Assembly: GCA_038250905.1 (NCBI GenBank)
Contig: JBBSBV010000005.1
Span: 97,573 to 161,572, forward strand
From: JAENVU01 sp038250905
GTDB taxonomy: Bacteria; Actinomycetota; Acidimicrobiia; IMCC26256; JAENVU01
DNA length: 64,000 nt
Direction of reading: 5' to 3'
Shown here: in pieces, positions 34,282-43,303 of the stretch
Numbering within the stretch: position 1 is the first letter of the stretch
Layout of the letters: the number at the start of each line of letters is the position of its first letter
Made by a program: the position numbers and the translations under genes
Notes under the pieces: model-generated
The model's database searches: none
The model's input: only the letters and a program-made list of their open reading frames with translations
Told to the model about the DNA's origin: nothing

Positions 34282-34665
34282 TCAGACCGCGGCGTGGCTG
34301 CGGCCGAGAACCGCACGGATGACGTCGACCAGATCGTCCGGTTCGAACGGCTTGGTCACGTATTCGGCGGCGCCGAGGTCACGCGCACGGGTGCGGTCGG
34401 TGTCGCCCGACTTGGCCGAGCAGACGACCACGCTCGGGTGCACCGGGCGCCCACCGAGTTCGGCCAGCACGAACCACCCGTCGAGTACCGGCATCATGAT
34501 GTCGAGCACCACGAGGTCGGGATGCTCGTCGTCGACCCGCCGCAGCGCGGTCTCGCCGTCGGCCGCGAGGATCGGATCGAACCCTTCCGACTCGAGGATC
34601 ATCCGCAGCGTCAGCAGCACGTCGGGTTCGTCGTCGACGATGAGGATCTTCGGGCGCTCAGACAT
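34282..34665 (-). CDS. Single-domain response regulator
   Basis: This is a 127-residue stand-alone receiver domain: IVDDEPDVLLTL, the phospho-acceptor aspartate in LVVLDIMMPVLDG, VVCSAKSG and the switch lysine in YVTKPFEPDDL. No output domain follows, so it acts by protein contacts or as a phosphate relay. Its ATG overlaps the end of the histidine kinase gene by eight bases. Confidence 0.92.
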   Translation of the reverse strand: MSERPKILIVDDEPDVLLTLRMILESEGFDPILAADGETALRRVDDEHPDLVVLDIMMPVLDGWFVLAELGGRPVHPSVVVCSAKSGDTDRTRARDLGAAEYVTKPFEPDDLVDVIRAVLGRSHAAV

Positions 34666-36202
34666 GCACCGCCTCCGCCGGTTGTTCCATCACGAAACTG
34701 GCGCGCAGAGCGACGCGGAATGCCGCTCCGCCACCCGGCGCGTCCTCGACCCAGACCGTTCCCCCGAACGACTCCACCAAACCCCGAACGATGGAGAGTC
34801 CGAGCCCCATACCGGGCTTCGTGCCGTTCGGGTCCGACCGGTAGAAGCGCTCGAAGATCCGTTCGCGTTCCTCGGGCGGGACCCCGGGACCGGCGTCGAT
34901 CACCGACATCACGACCTGGTCGTCGGCCACCTGGACCGCGACCCGGATCGGGTCGGATCCGTACTTGTGCGCGTTCTCGATGAGGTTGGTGAGTACCCGC
35001 CGCAGCGCCTCGGGCTCGGACCGCACGGTGCACGACTGCGGGAGTTCGAGATCGACGGGACGGCCGGCGACGTGCGAGTCGAGCGCGGTCAGGCGGATGA
35101 GCGCGCAGAGGTCGATCTGTTGCATCGTCGGCCGGTTCGCACTCTCCTGCATCCGGGCTGCGACCAGCATCTCCTCGACCATCGCCTGCAGCCGGCCCGA
35201 CTGACGATCGACGACGTCGAGCAGTTCTTCCCGCTGCGCCGGGATGTCGGTCCGGCGGGACGCAGCGACCGCGCCGCGGATCGACGTGATCGGCGTCCGC
35301 AGCTCGTGGCTCACGGACGCGACGAACTGCGACTTCATGCGGTCGGACTCGAGCAGCTTGGCGACGTTCGCCCGCTCGGCTTCGTACAGACCGGCCTTGG
35401 CCGTGGCTGCGGCCACCGGCTCGGCGAAGAGGTTCAGTACCGCGAGGTCGTCCTCGGTGAACTCGGCCTGCTTCGCCGCGAGCACCGTGAGGACGCCGAG
35501 GAGCTGGCCGCGGTTGACCAGCGGCACACACATGGCGCCCCCGACATCGGCTGCTGGATCGAGCGCGCCCCCGGCATCGGCTGCCGCGACCTCAGCGGTC
35601 GCGAGCAGTGCCTCACGCGACTGGGCGACCCGACCGACGAACGAGTCACCGATCCGGATCCGAGCGTCGCGGACGATACCTGCGCCGCGTACCGCGACCA
35701 CGCGCAGCACGGTCTGGTCCTCGAGCAACATCACCGAGCCACCGGCGGCACCGAGCAGCTCGAGCGCGTTGGCGAGGATGGCGTCGAGAACGTCGTCGAG
35801 GTCCATCACCGAGTTGAGTGCCTTACCGGCGTTGAACAACGCGGTGTTCATCTGGAGCTGGAGCGCCATCGTGTTGCTGAGCAGGCGCTCGTCGACGAGG
35901 AGACGCGACAGCCGGTGGAGGTGGACCTCTTTCTCCACGGCGTAGATGGAGAACCCGATCGCGAGCAGGCCGACCCCCCCGGCGAGGATCAGCGGTTCGC
36001 CGGTCACCCAGCTGACGTTCCCGGTCGCGCCGGAGACGCCGAGCGTGGCCAGGCCGACCGCGATCATCACCAGGATCATGATCGACCACAGCTGGAGCCG
36101 ACGGCGTTCGACCATCTCGATCGAGGGCGCGTGGTCGTGCAGGCCCGCGACCCGCGCCTCGTGCCGAATCCGCTGACTGATCTCTACGGGCAATTGGTCC
36201 AT
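34658..36202 (-). CDS. Membrane histidine kinase with GAF domain
   Basis: The 514-residue kinase has two membrane helices (about 38-58 and 70-88), a coiled linker (VEKEVHLHRLSRLLVDERLL), a GAF domain (about 130-290), and HisKA with SVSHELRTPITSIRGAV. The HATPase domain has NLIENAHKYG, DAGPGVPPEERERIFERFYR and GMGLGLSIV. The ATG (36200-36202) has GAGAGG upstream. It is coupled to the single-domain response regulator downstream. The signal sensed is unknown. Confidence 0.92.
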   Translation of the reverse strand: MDQLPVEISQRIRHEARVAGLHDHAPSIEMVERRRLQLWSIMILVMIAVGLATLGVSGATGNVSWVTGEPLILAGGVGLLAIGFSIYAVEKEVHLHRLSRLLVDERLLSNTMALQLQMNTALFNAGKALNSVMDLDDVLDAILANALELLGAAGGSVMLLEDQTVLRVVAVRGAGIVRDARIRIGDSFVGRVAQSREALLATAEVAAADAGGALDPAADVGGAMCVPLVNRGQLLGVLTVLAAKQAEFTEDDLAVLNLFAEPVAAATAKAGLYEAERANVAKLLESDRMKSQFVASVSHELRTPITSIRGAVAASRRTDIPAQREELLDVVDRQSGRLQAMVEEMLVAARMQESANRPTMQQIDLCALIRLTALDSHVAGRPVDLELPQSCTVRSEPEALRRVLTNLIENAHKYGSDPIRVAVQVADDQVVMSVIDAGPGVPPEERERIFERFYRSDPNGTKPGMGLGLSIVRGLVESFGGTVWVEDAPGGGAAFRVALRASFVMEQPAEAVHV

Positions 36203-36289
36203 GTCGCCTCTCGGGTGTCGACCGTGCATCGACTGCCGGAGACACCGCCTTGAGGGCCAGAGTTGCCCGTCTCGACGCCGGACGGCCGG

Positions 36290-36880
36290 CTAAACGAGGG
36301 CCGCGTACGGAGGCGCGGGGTCGTACTCCATGGCCCGCTGGGTGGCCCGGGCGTGGTCGACCGAGACGAGCTGGCCGACCAGCCAGAGGGCCATGTCGAT
36401 CCCGGCGCTCACCCCCGCCGCGGTCACGACGTTGCCGTGCCGGACGTAGCGGACATCCTCGAGCACTTCGAGGTCCGGGGCGATCCCGCGGAGCTCGTCG
36501 GTGGCGGCCCAGTGGGTGGTCACCCGCTGGTTGCGGGCGAGCCCGGCACCGTGGAGGACGAACGCGCCGGTGCACACGCTGGTGACCCAACGACAGGCGG
36601 GCGCGACCCGCTGCAGGTACTCGAGCATCGCCGGGTTCGTCCGCTCGGTCCGGGAACCCTCACCGCCGGGAACCAGCACCACGTCGAGCGCGGGCGCATC
36701 CGCGAACGTGTGGTCGGCGATCACGCGCAGCCCCTTGCGGCAGCGCACCGGGGCCGCGCGTTCAGCGATCGTCACCACCGTGTCGCCCTCGCGACGCGCC
36801 ATGGTGAACACCTCCCACGGACCGGCCCAGTCGAGTTCCTCGCAATCGTCGAAAAGGACGATCCCGATCGTGATGCCCAT
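36290..36880 (-). CDS. DJ-1/PfpI-family protein
   Basis: This 196-residue class I glutamine-amidotransferase-like protein opens MGITIGIVLFDDCEELDWAGPWEVF (acidic residue in the E-LD position) and has the nucleophile elbow VTSVCTGAFVLHGAGL with its cysteine. THWAATDELR and AAGVSAGIDMALWLV follow. This resembles the sensor half of GlxA regulators and isonitrile-hydratase-like enzymes. It follows the GlxA-type regulator gene by 26 bases, so the two are probably one transcript. Confidence 0.85.
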   Translation of the reverse strand: MGITIGIVLFDDCEELDWAGPWEVFTMARREGDTVVTIAERAAPVRCRKGLRVIADHTFADAPALDVVLVPGGEGSRTERTNPAMLEYLQRVAPACRWVTSVCTGAFVLHGAGLARNQRVTTHWAATDELRGIAPDLEVLEDVRYVRHGNVVTAAGVSAGIDMALWLVGQLVSVDHARATQRAMEYDPAPPYAALV

Positions 36881-36906
36881 AGTGTGACCTTTCTGGTTGG
36901 AGACGG

Positions 36907-37896
36907 TCAGGCGGTGGCGAGCGTCTGGAACCGGCGGCGGTAGTCCGTCGGCGCCACTTGGAGCGCGCGCAGGAACGAGCGGCGCATGGTTTCGGCGGAC
37001 CCGTAGCCACACTGCCGGGCGACGACGTCGACGCCGAGATCCGATTCCTCGAGTCGGCGCCGAGCGGCTTCGAGCCGCGCCCGTTCCACGTACCGCGCCG
37101 GCGTGACACCGGTCGCGGCGCGGAATACGCGCGCGAAGTTGCGCGGGCTCATCGCCGCGCGCGCCGCGAGCGTGGCCACCGCCAGGTCGTCGTCGAGATG
37201 CTCGGCGATCCAGGCCTGCAGTTCGGAGAGGTCGTCCCGGTCGGCCGACTGTGCGCTGAGCGCGGTGCTGAACTGCGACTGGCCCCCGGGCCGCTTGAGG
37301 AACACCACCAACTGGCGAGCGACGGCCATCGCGCAGTCGTGGCCCTCGTCCTCCTCCACGAATGCCAGCGCGAGGTCGATACCAGCGGTCACGCCGGCGG
37401 AGGTCGCGATCCGACCGTCACGGACGAAGATCGGATCGGCGTCGACCTGCACCGCCGGGTAGCGGCGGGCCAGCGCGTCGCATGCGGACCAGTGGGTGGT
37501 GGCCCGACGCCCGTCGAGCAGGCCGGTGGCCGCAAGGACGAACGCGCCGGAGCACACCGACGCCACCCGGCGGGCCGACCGGGCGAGCCGTTGCAGCTGC
37601 GCAATGACCTCCGGGTCGCCGATCACGCCTTCGATCCCGCCACGGTCACCCCCGGCGATCATCAGCGTGTCGATCGGGCCCCGCACCTCGGCGAGCGCGG
37701 TATCGGCCACCAACCGCAGCCCGCTCATCGTGGTGACGGGACCGGCGGCGGGCGCGACGACCTCGACGGTGTAGGCGACGGTGCCGTGGGCGCGTTCGGT
37801 GCCGCAGAACACCTCGAGCGGACCGGTGACGTCGAGACTCTGCCCGCCCGGGAAGGTGAAGATCACGACCCGGCGAGGGCCGCTGCGTGGGTTCAT
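36907..37896 (-). CDS. GlxA-family transcriptional regulator (DJ-1 plus AraC HTH)
   Basis: The 329-residue regulator joins an N-terminal DJ-1/PfpI domain (RRVVIFTFPGGQSLDVTGPLEVF, elbow VASVCSGAFVLAATGLLDGR, AGVTAGIDLAL) to a C-terminal AraC-type domain. The latter has LAVATLAARAAMSPRNFARVFRAATGVTPARYVERARLEAARRRLEES then GVDVVARQCGYGSAETMRRSFLRALQVAPTDYRRRF. It likely controls the adjacent DJ-1 gene. The start is uncertain: two further in-frame ATG codons lie 6 and 14 codons upstream, and none has a clear ribosome site. Confidence 0.85.
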   Translation of the reverse strand: MNPRSGPRRVVIFTFPGGQSLDVTGPLEVFCGTERAHGTVAYTVEVVAPAAGPVTTMSGLRLVADTALAEVRGPIDTLMIAGGDRGGIEGVIGDPEVIAQLQRLARSARRVASVCSGAFVLAATGLLDGRRATTHWSACDALARRYPAVQVDADPIFVRDGRIATSAGVTAGIDLALAFVEEDEGHDCAMAVARQLVVFLKRPGGQSQFSTALSAQSADRDDLSELQAWIAEHLDDDLAVATLAARAAMSPRNFARVFRAATGVTPARYVERARLEAARRRLEESDLGVDVVARQCGYGSAETMRRSFLRALQVAPTDYRRRFQTLATA

Positions 37897-37964
37897 GCCG
37901 TCATCGTGGGCCATCACGGCTCTGGCTGCAATACCCACTTCCCCACTTTTCCTGCCATCCCTTC

Positions 37965-38222
37965 TGCCGCTCCGCTCACGCTCCTGCTCCTCGGTTCCTC
38001 CGCTCGCACTCCTGATGGATGCGGGTGACGTGGGGCTCGCATCGGAACTACTCGCCTCCGCAAGCTCCGGCTCCGGAGTGAACGACTGCGTCCGTCACCA
38101 ACGGGTAGCTGCCGGGCTGGACGTGGCAACTCCCGAGCCGGAGCGAGGAACGAGCGGAGGCGAGCAGCCGCGGAGCGAACCCCGCGCAGGGCATGACGAG
38201 CAGGAGGGTGAGCGGAGCGGCA
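37965..38222. repeat. 258-bp element bounded by a 25-bp inverted repeat, no gene
   Basis: The only stretch over 300 bases without a gene (37897-38223) is mostly this element. The left arm at 37965-37989 and the right arm at 38198-38222 are complementary with one mismatch, built of GAGCGGAGC-type words. Between them are further partial repeats (ctccggctccggag, ggaacgagcggaggcgagc). It touches the 3-prime end of the VWA gene. It could be a MITE- or REP-like element, or an extended transcript-end structure. No transposase or target-site duplication was found. Confidence 0.7.
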
Positions 38223-38223
38223 A

Positions 38224-40245
38224 TCAGCTAGCGCGGCGGTGGGCTTGCTTCTGTTCGAGGAAGTCGACCAGCACGTAGTCGCCGAGGGTGTCGGCCGAGG
38301 TGAAGAAGGCGCGGCCGCGGTTCATCTGCATCATCCGCTTCACGAAGTCCTGGAGGTACGGCGACTCGTCGAGCATGAAGGTGTTGATGGTGATGCCGGC
38401 TCGCGTGCAGCGACGCACTTCGCGGAGGGTCTGCTCGATGGTGGCGTACGATGGCGGGTACTGGAACACGGCCTCGTCGCCCTCGATGTGGGCGGTCGGT
38501 TCGCCGTCGGTGACCATGATGATCTGCTTGGTACCCGACTCGCGTTCGAGTTGCGTGCGTGCGAGCAGGAGCGCGTGCTGCATGTTGGTGCCCCACTCGA
38601 AGTCCCACCCGAGTTCGGGGAGCAGTTGCGGCTTCACCTCGCGGGCGACGCGGCCGAACGAGACCAATCCGAAGTAGTCGCTCGGGAACTGGGTGGTGAT
38701 GAGCGAGTGGAGCGCCATCGCGACCTTCTTGGCCGGGAGGAAGTTGTCGCGCATCGGCATCGACATCGAGACGTCGAGCAGCAGCACCGTGGCCGAACGG
38801 GTGACGACCTCCGTGCGCTCGACCTCGAAGTCGGCGGGCGTGAGCCGCACCGGCGTACCGGAACCCTGACGGGTGATCGCGTTGCGCACCGTCTGCTCGA
38901 CGTTCAGGTGGAACGGGTCGCCGAACTCGTAGGGCTTGTGCTCGTAGGCCCGTTCGTGGCCGACGCCGGTGCGCTCGACCTCGTGCCGGCCGGCGCGGTC
39001 CTTCATCATGTTGCGGAAGAGGTCGCCGAGAGCTTTCTGGCCGAGTGCGCGCACGCCTTTCGGTGTGAGTTCGTACCGGCCGTCGCGCTGGTCGATGAGA
39101 CCGGCGTCCTTGAGCATCTGCGCGAGGTCCTGCAATCGCTCCAACGACCGGGCGACGTCGTTGCCGAGCAGGTCACGGGCCTGGTCGATGTCGACCTCGG
39201 CCAGTTGGCCCGGCTGGGTCACGTTCGAGAGCATCTGCTCGAGACCGTCGAGATCACCGATGGTCTGCAGCACGCTCGACATCTGCCCCATGGACATGGG
39301 CTGGTCGCCGCTGAAATCGAGCTGCCGGCCCCAGGGCATGTTCGGGAACGCCTGCTGGAGGTTCCGCGACAGCTCACCCATCTGCCACTGCAGATCCATG
39401 TCCTCGAGCAACGAGTCGGCCAGTTGCTGGAGCTGGGCGCGCTGCTCGGGGGTCATCGAGTTGAGCAGCTGTTGCATGGCCGCCATGGACTGCGCCAGCT
39501 GCTCGAGCAACTCGTCGAGGGTCTCGGGGTTGCCGGGGAAGAAGTCGCCGTGACGCTCCATGAACCCGGCGAAGTCGGGTTCCTCGCCGGCTTCGCGCTG
39601 TTCGAGCATCTGGTTGAGCTCGGCGAGCATGTCCTTCATCCGCGCCATCTGCTCGGGCGAGACGTCCTGCATCCCCTCGGACATCTGGTTGAAGTAGCTC
39701 TGCATCAGCTGCTGGCGCAGCTCGTCCATCAACTCCTCGAACCGCTGGCGCGCCGCGTCGTCCATGAAGTCGTAGTTCTGGAGCGCCTGCACCCGACCCG
39801 CGAGGTCCTGGGGGACCAGGTCGAGTTCGAGGCCGCGCTCCTGCGCGAGCGACTCGACGATCTCCTGCCGGCGCTGGTCGTCGGCCGCCCGCGCTTCCTG
39901 GACGCGGCGGTCGATGCCGGCCCGCTCCTGCTCCATGACGTCTTCGAGTTGCTGGGCGATGTCGTCGTACACACCGCCGAGGTCGCGCTGTTCGAGTTCT
40001 TCCTGGCGGCGCTGGCGCAACTTCTCGAGCATCTCGCGCATCCCCATGAGTTGCTCGCCGTTGCGATCCTTGAACCCCTGCTGCAGCATCCGCCGCATCG
40101 CCGCGTTGAGGTCGCCGTGGTACAGCAACTCGTCGGCCATCTCCGACAGCAGGGCGTCCGCGTCGAGGTCGAACCCCACCTGGGACCCGTCCCACGCGGA
40201 GTACCGGAAACCGCTGGGCTCACGACGGGATCGACGGCTGCGCAT
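38224..40245 (-). CDS. VWA-domain protein of the MoxR/Mg-chelatase type
   Basis: The 673-residue protein has a long N-terminal helical region rich in Gln, Met and Glu, then a C-terminal von Willebrand A domain. That domain has the metal-binding MIDAS motif in VLLLDVSMSMPM (about residue 490), the threonine context in WGTNMQHALLLART, and the aspartate in IIMVTDGEPTAH. Size and order are like the mycobacterial Rv0959-type protein, whose partner is a Mg-chelatase-like ATPase. A matching ATPase gene occurs in this window at 50083-51483, not next door. Role as a chaperone-like remodelling complex is inferred. Confidence 0.88.
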   Translation of the reverse strand: MRSRRSRREPSGFRYSAWDGSQVGFDLDADALLSEMADELLYHGDLNAAMRRMLQQGFKDRNGEQLMGMREMLEKLRQRRQEELEQRDLGGVYDDIAQQLEDVMEQERAGIDRRVQEARAADDQRRQEIVESLAQERGLELDLVPQDLAGRVQALQNYDFMDDAARQRFEELMDELRQQLMQSYFNQMSEGMQDVSPEQMARMKDMLAELNQMLEQREAGEEPDFAGFMERHGDFFPGNPETLDELLEQLAQSMAAMQQLLNSMTPEQRAQLQQLADSLLEDMDLQWQMGELSRNLQQAFPNMPWGRQLDFSGDQPMSMGQMSSVLQTIGDLDGLEQMLSNVTQPGQLAEVDIDQARDLLGNDVARSLERLQDLAQMLKDAGLIDQRDGRYELTPKGVRALGQKALGDLFRNMMKDRAGRHEVERTGVGHERAYEHKPYEFGDPFHLNVEQTVRNAITRQGSGTPVRLTPADFEVERTEVVTRSATVLLLDVSMSMPMRDNFLPAKKVAMALHSLITTQFPSDYFGLVSFGRVAREVKPQLLPELGWDFEWGTNMQHALLLARTQLERESGTKQIIMVTDGEPTAHIEGDEAVFQYPPSYATIEQTLREVRRCTRAGITINTFMLDESPYLQDFVKRMMQMNRGRAFFTSADTLGDYVLVDFLEQKQAHRRAS

Positions 40246-40263
40246 CGACCGAGGGTAACGCCC

Positions 40264-41472
40264 TCAGGTGGCCGCCGGGTCGGCGCTGCCGACGCTCCGA
40301 GTGGCAATCGGGATCCTGAGCGCCCACCGGTCGATCGCGAACACCACCGCCGCGCTCGCCGCCGAGGCCCCCGCAATGGTCCACGGCATCGCGCTGGTTC
40401 CCACCGAGTCGAGCAACGCGCCGATCGTCGGCGGCAGGATCAGGCCCCCGACCGCGGATCCGGCGATACACCAGGCGGTGACCGGTCCGGTCAGCGGCAC
40501 GACCCGGTGGAGGTGAGCGAGCATCGTGGGGAACTGCGGGGCGATCACCGCGCCGAAGAGGATCGATGCGACGAGCAGCGCTATCGCGTGGGCTCCCACC
40601 AGCGCGACCACGACGGCCAGGACGGTGGCGCCCGCGATGCTCCACCGCAGCACGCGTCCGGTGTCGACGTCGTCGCCCCGCCAGACCATGGCGAGCCGCC
40701 CCGCAAGGAATCCGGCCCAGAACGCGGCGGTCAGTCCCGTCGCCCATCCGGATCCGAGTCCGAGTTCGTCGCTGTAAGTGGCGATCCAACCTGCGAACCC
40801 GATCTCGAGCCCCACGTAGAGGAGGAAGAAGAGGCCGACGAGCGCGAGGCGCCACCAGCCGGGTGTGGGTCCGTGCTCGTCGTGATCGGCCGCGGCCTGA
40901 CGCGCCGCGCCGTGCCGGTCGCCGAACCACAGCACTGATGCGAGACCGAGCGTCCCGAGCGCGAAGACCGCACACGCGGGACCGAGCGAGTCGGTCGTGG
41001 TGAGCGACACCCCCACGATCACCGGCGCGAGCAACGCGCCCACCGCGAAACACATGTGGAGCGCGTTCATCGATGAGACCAACGCGTCCGGTTCCACCAC
41101 GCTCGGGAGCAGCGTGTTGGCACCGACGTCGGTGGCGCCGGCGCCGAACCCGATCACCGCGCCGAGCGCCACGATCATCACGAGTTCCGACGGCAAGGCC
41201 ACCAGCGCCAGTGCGACCGCGAATCCGGCGGAGGCCAGCGCGATGAGATGGCGACCGCCGAGCGTCCGGTACAGCCGGCCGGCCACGATCGACCCGACCA
41301 ACCCGCCCAGCGACTGCGCGCTGAAGACCCAGCCCATCTCACCGACGCTGGCACCGGTCTGGCGGCGGAGTTCCGGGAGGGCCGGCCCGAAGAAGCTGAT
41401 CGCCACGCCCAAGCCGAGGAAGGCCCCGAAATAGGGAAGGATCGGCCGCCACCGCGCTCTCTGGTTCGGCAC
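40264..41472 (-). CDS. MFS transporter
   Basis: This 402-residue carrier has about twelve hydrophobic helices in two halves. It begins PNQRARWRPILPYFGAFLGLGVAISFFGPALPELRRQTGAS and has a helix 2-3 loop AGRLYRTLGGRHL. A hydrophilic loop DRHGAARQAAADHDEHGPTP separates the halves. The GTG at 41470-41472 has GGAGAG five bases upstream; the longer upstream frame is Arg-rich and unlikely. Sugar-type MFS is possible, given the glycosidase nearby, but this is a guess. Confidence 0.82.
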   Translation of the reverse strand: MPNQRARWRPILPYFGAFLGLGVAISFFGPALPELRRQTGASVGEMGWVFSAQSLGGLVGSIVAGRLYRTLGGRHLIALASAGFAVALALVALPSELVMIVALGAVIGFGAGATDVGANTLLPSVVEPDALVSSMNALHMCFAVGALLAPVIVGVSLTTTDSLGPACAVFALGTLGLASVLWFGDRHGAARQAAADHDEHGPTPGWWRLALVGLFFLLYVGLEIGFAGWIATYSDELGLGSGWATGLTAAFWAGFLAGRLAMVWRGDDVDTGRVLRWSIAGATVLAVVVALVGAHAIALLVASILFGAVIAPQFPTMLAHLHRVVPLTGPVTAWCIAGSAVGGLILPPTIGALLDSVGTSAMPWTIAGASAASAAVVFAIDRWALRIPIATRSVGSADPAAT

Positions 41473-41525
41473 CGCATCTCTCCGCGACTCGGTTCGGGGG
41501 TGCGCAGCGTTGCACAATCTCGGGA

Positions 41526-41906
41526 ATGCGATTCCGCCGTACCGTCGTGCTGCTCCTCCTCGCCGCGTCGAGCGTCGCCGCCGCCGGCTGCCAGCAGAAG
41601 GACGACACCGCGTCGAACCTGCCCCGACCGTCACGCGCGTTCTGCCGTGCTGCCGCCAACTACGACAAGGTCGTCGCGCTCGCGAGCACCACGCTCGAGC
41701 GCCACATCACCCTGACCAAGGCGATCGCCGAGGCGGCGCCCAAGGACGCCAAGCGCGATGCCGAGATCGTCTGGCACTCGCTGGAGAAGCTGCGCGCCGG
41801 TGACCGCAGCGTCGTCGACAACCCGCGCGTGAGAGCGGCGACGGAGTACGTCAACCGACGGGCCGGGCAGGACTGCGGCTGGTACCGCCGCAAAGAAGGG
41901 CTGTGA
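41526..41906 (+). CDS. Small lipoprotein of unknown function
   Basis: The 126-residue product has a lipoprotein signal with VAAAGC (Cys22), then a soluble helical domain (FCRAAANYDKVVALASTTLERHITLTKAIAEAAPKD) with one pair of further cysteines (FCRAA near the start and QDCGWY near the end). No family is recognised. Its stop overlaps the GTG of the leader frame at 41903 in front of the GH1 gene. Confidence 0.72.
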   Translation: MRFRRTVVLLLLAASSVAAAGCQQKDDTASNLPRPSRAFCRAAANYDKVVALASTTLERHITLTKAIAEAAPKDAKRDAEIVWHSLEKLRAGDRSVVDNPRVRAATEYVNRRAGQDCGWYRRKEGL

Positions 41907-41977
41907 CCCACATCCCCGACTTCTGGTGGGGCACCGGGGCGTCGTCGACACCGTCCACCATGCTGGGTCGACGATGA
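41903..41977 (+). other. Leader frame 1 in the 71-bp repeat (24 codons)
   Basis: A GTG overlapping the lipoprotein stop opens THIPDFWWGTGASSTPST and ends at a TGA overlapping the next repeat's ATG (ATGA at 41974-41977). The first residues match the start of a GH1 protein, so this was probably the original GH1 start before the repeat arose. Confidence 0.55.
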
Positions 41978-42091
41978 CCGCCGAGCACGACTTCTGGTGG
42001 GGCACCGGGGCGTCGTCGACACCGTCCACCATGCTGGGTCGACGATGACCGCCGAGCACGACTTCTGGTGGGGCACCGGGGCGTCGTCGAC
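41918..42091 (+). repeat. 71-bp tandem repeat at the start of the GH1 gene
   Basis: The module A (32 bases, gacttctggtggggcaccgg...) and module B (39 bases) repeat as A-B-A-B-A: copy 1 at 41918, copy 2 at 41989, and a final A at 42060-42091. The two full copies appear identical. Each B carries a stop and a fresh ATG in ATGA overlap. The period of 71 is not a multiple of three, so the frame changes with each copy. Confidence 0.93.
41974..42048 (+). other. Leader frame 2 in the 71-bp repeat (24 codons)
   Basis: This frame starts at the ATG of the first B module, reads MTAEHDFWWGTGASSTPST and stops at a TGA overlapping the GH1 ATG at 42045. Its first 16 residues are identical to the GH1 N-terminus. 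Confidence 0.55.
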
Positions 42092-43247
42092 CCAGGCCGA
42101 AGGCGCGGCGCGGGAGTCGGACTGGTTCCGGGAGGAGCTTCGGGGCACGTACCCGCGCAGTGGCGAGGGGAACGGATTCGGCTCGCGCTACGCCGAGGAC
42201 TTCGCGTTGTACGCGGAGCACGGCCTGACCCACCACCGGTTGTCGATCGAGTGGGCGCGCATCGAACCCGAGGCCGGTCGGCGCGATCTCGCCGCGGTCG
42301 AGCACTACCGCGCCATCCTCCAGGCTGCACGCGATGCCGGGGTCAACCCCTGGGTGTGCCTGCACCACTTCACGCTGCCGGGTTGGTTCACCGAGATCGG
42401 CGACGGCGCCTTTCGCGACGACCACGCCCGCTCGTACTACTGGGCCCGCCACGTTGCGTTCTGCGCGGAGACCTTCGGTGACCTCGTCTTCGGCTGGAAG
42501 CCCATCAACGAGCCGTTCGGGTACGCCGCGCTCAGCTATCAACTCGGCGTCCTCCCGCCGCGTCGGCGCGACTTCGGGGAGATGCTCGAGGCGTACCGCG
42601 GCATCCTGCTGGCGCAGCGCGACGCATGGCGTGAACTGCGGGGCGGGTCCACGCCCGTCGCCACCGTCCACAACCTGTCACCCCTGTTCCCCGTCGACGA
42701 CTCGGTCCCCGCGGAGCACAACACCCGCGATATCGACGAGTTGATGTGGGGCGTCTGGATGCGCGCCGACCGCGACGGCGTGCTCGCACTCCCCGGTCGG
42801 GCGACCGAAGAGGTCGCCGACCTGCGCGAGTGCTGCGACCTCGTCGGGTTCTCCTACTACTCCGCCAACGCCGTCGGCCGCGACCGGCAGTTCTCGGCCT
42901 ACCCGCGGAACGCACGCGTCGGACCGCTCGGGTACGCGCCGTGGAGCGAAGGGCTCGGCCTCGTCCTGCGCCGCCTCCACGACGAGCTTCCGGGTCGGCC
43001 GTTGCTGATCTGCGAGCACGGTGTGGGCACCGACGACGACGCGTGGCGCACCGACATCCTGCGCGAGTCGCTCTCGGTGATGGACGAGGCGATCGCCGAC
43101 GGCGTCGACGTCCGCGGCTTCTTCCACTGGACCGGCGTCGACAATTACGAATGGACCTACGGGTACGACGTGCCGTTCGGCCTGTTCAACCGCGACCGCG
43201 AAGCGCGCGGCAGCGCGGCAGTCCTCGCGGAACACATCCGCGGCTGA
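42045..43247 (+). CDS. GH1-family glycosidase (beta-glucosidase-like)
   Basis: This 400-residue retaining glycosidase has an N-terminus FWWGTGASSTQAEGA as in the family, HHRLSIEWARIEP, the acid/base glutamate in WKPINEPFG and the nucleophile glutamate in ICEHGVGTDDD, where most members read TENG. FFHWTGVDNYEW and FGLFNRD follow. The length is slightly below the usual 440-450. The ATG at 42045 is the start used by the intact frame; two leader frames made by a 71-bp repeat precede it. Likely intracellular, as no signal is seen. Confidence 0.88.
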   Translation: MTAEHDFWWGTGASSTQAEGAARESDWFREELRGTYPRSGEGNGFGSRYAEDFALYAEHGLTHHRLSIEWARIEPEAGRRDLAAVEHYRAILQAARDAGVNPWVCLHHFTLPGWFTEIGDGAFRDDHARSYYWARHVAFCAETFGDLVFGWKPINEPFGYAALSYQLGVLPPRRRDFGEMLEAYRGILLAQRDAWRELRGGSTPVATVHNLSPLFPVDDSVPAEHNTRDIDELMWGVWMRADRDGVLALPGRATEEVADLRECCDLVGFSYYSANAVGRDRQFSAYPRNARVGPLGYAPWSEGLGLVLRRLHDELPGRPLLICEHGVGTDDDAWRTDILRESLSVMDEAIADGVDVRGFFHWTGVDNYEWTYGYDVPFGLFNRDREARGSAAVLAEHIRG

Positions 43248-43303
43248 GTCCTGGGCGGGATCTCAGCGAGTCGACGAGATGACGGCCGAGCGGGGTCGGA
43301 CGG

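Noticed and set aside
37939..38223. tRNA or structured RNA gene in the inverted-repeat element
   Set aside because: No cloverleaf or CCA end; the fold is made by simple GAGCGGAGC-type repeats.
42898..43144. Open frame on the minus strand inside the GH1 gene
   Set aside because: Shadow of the GH1 coding frame; no ribosome site or domain.
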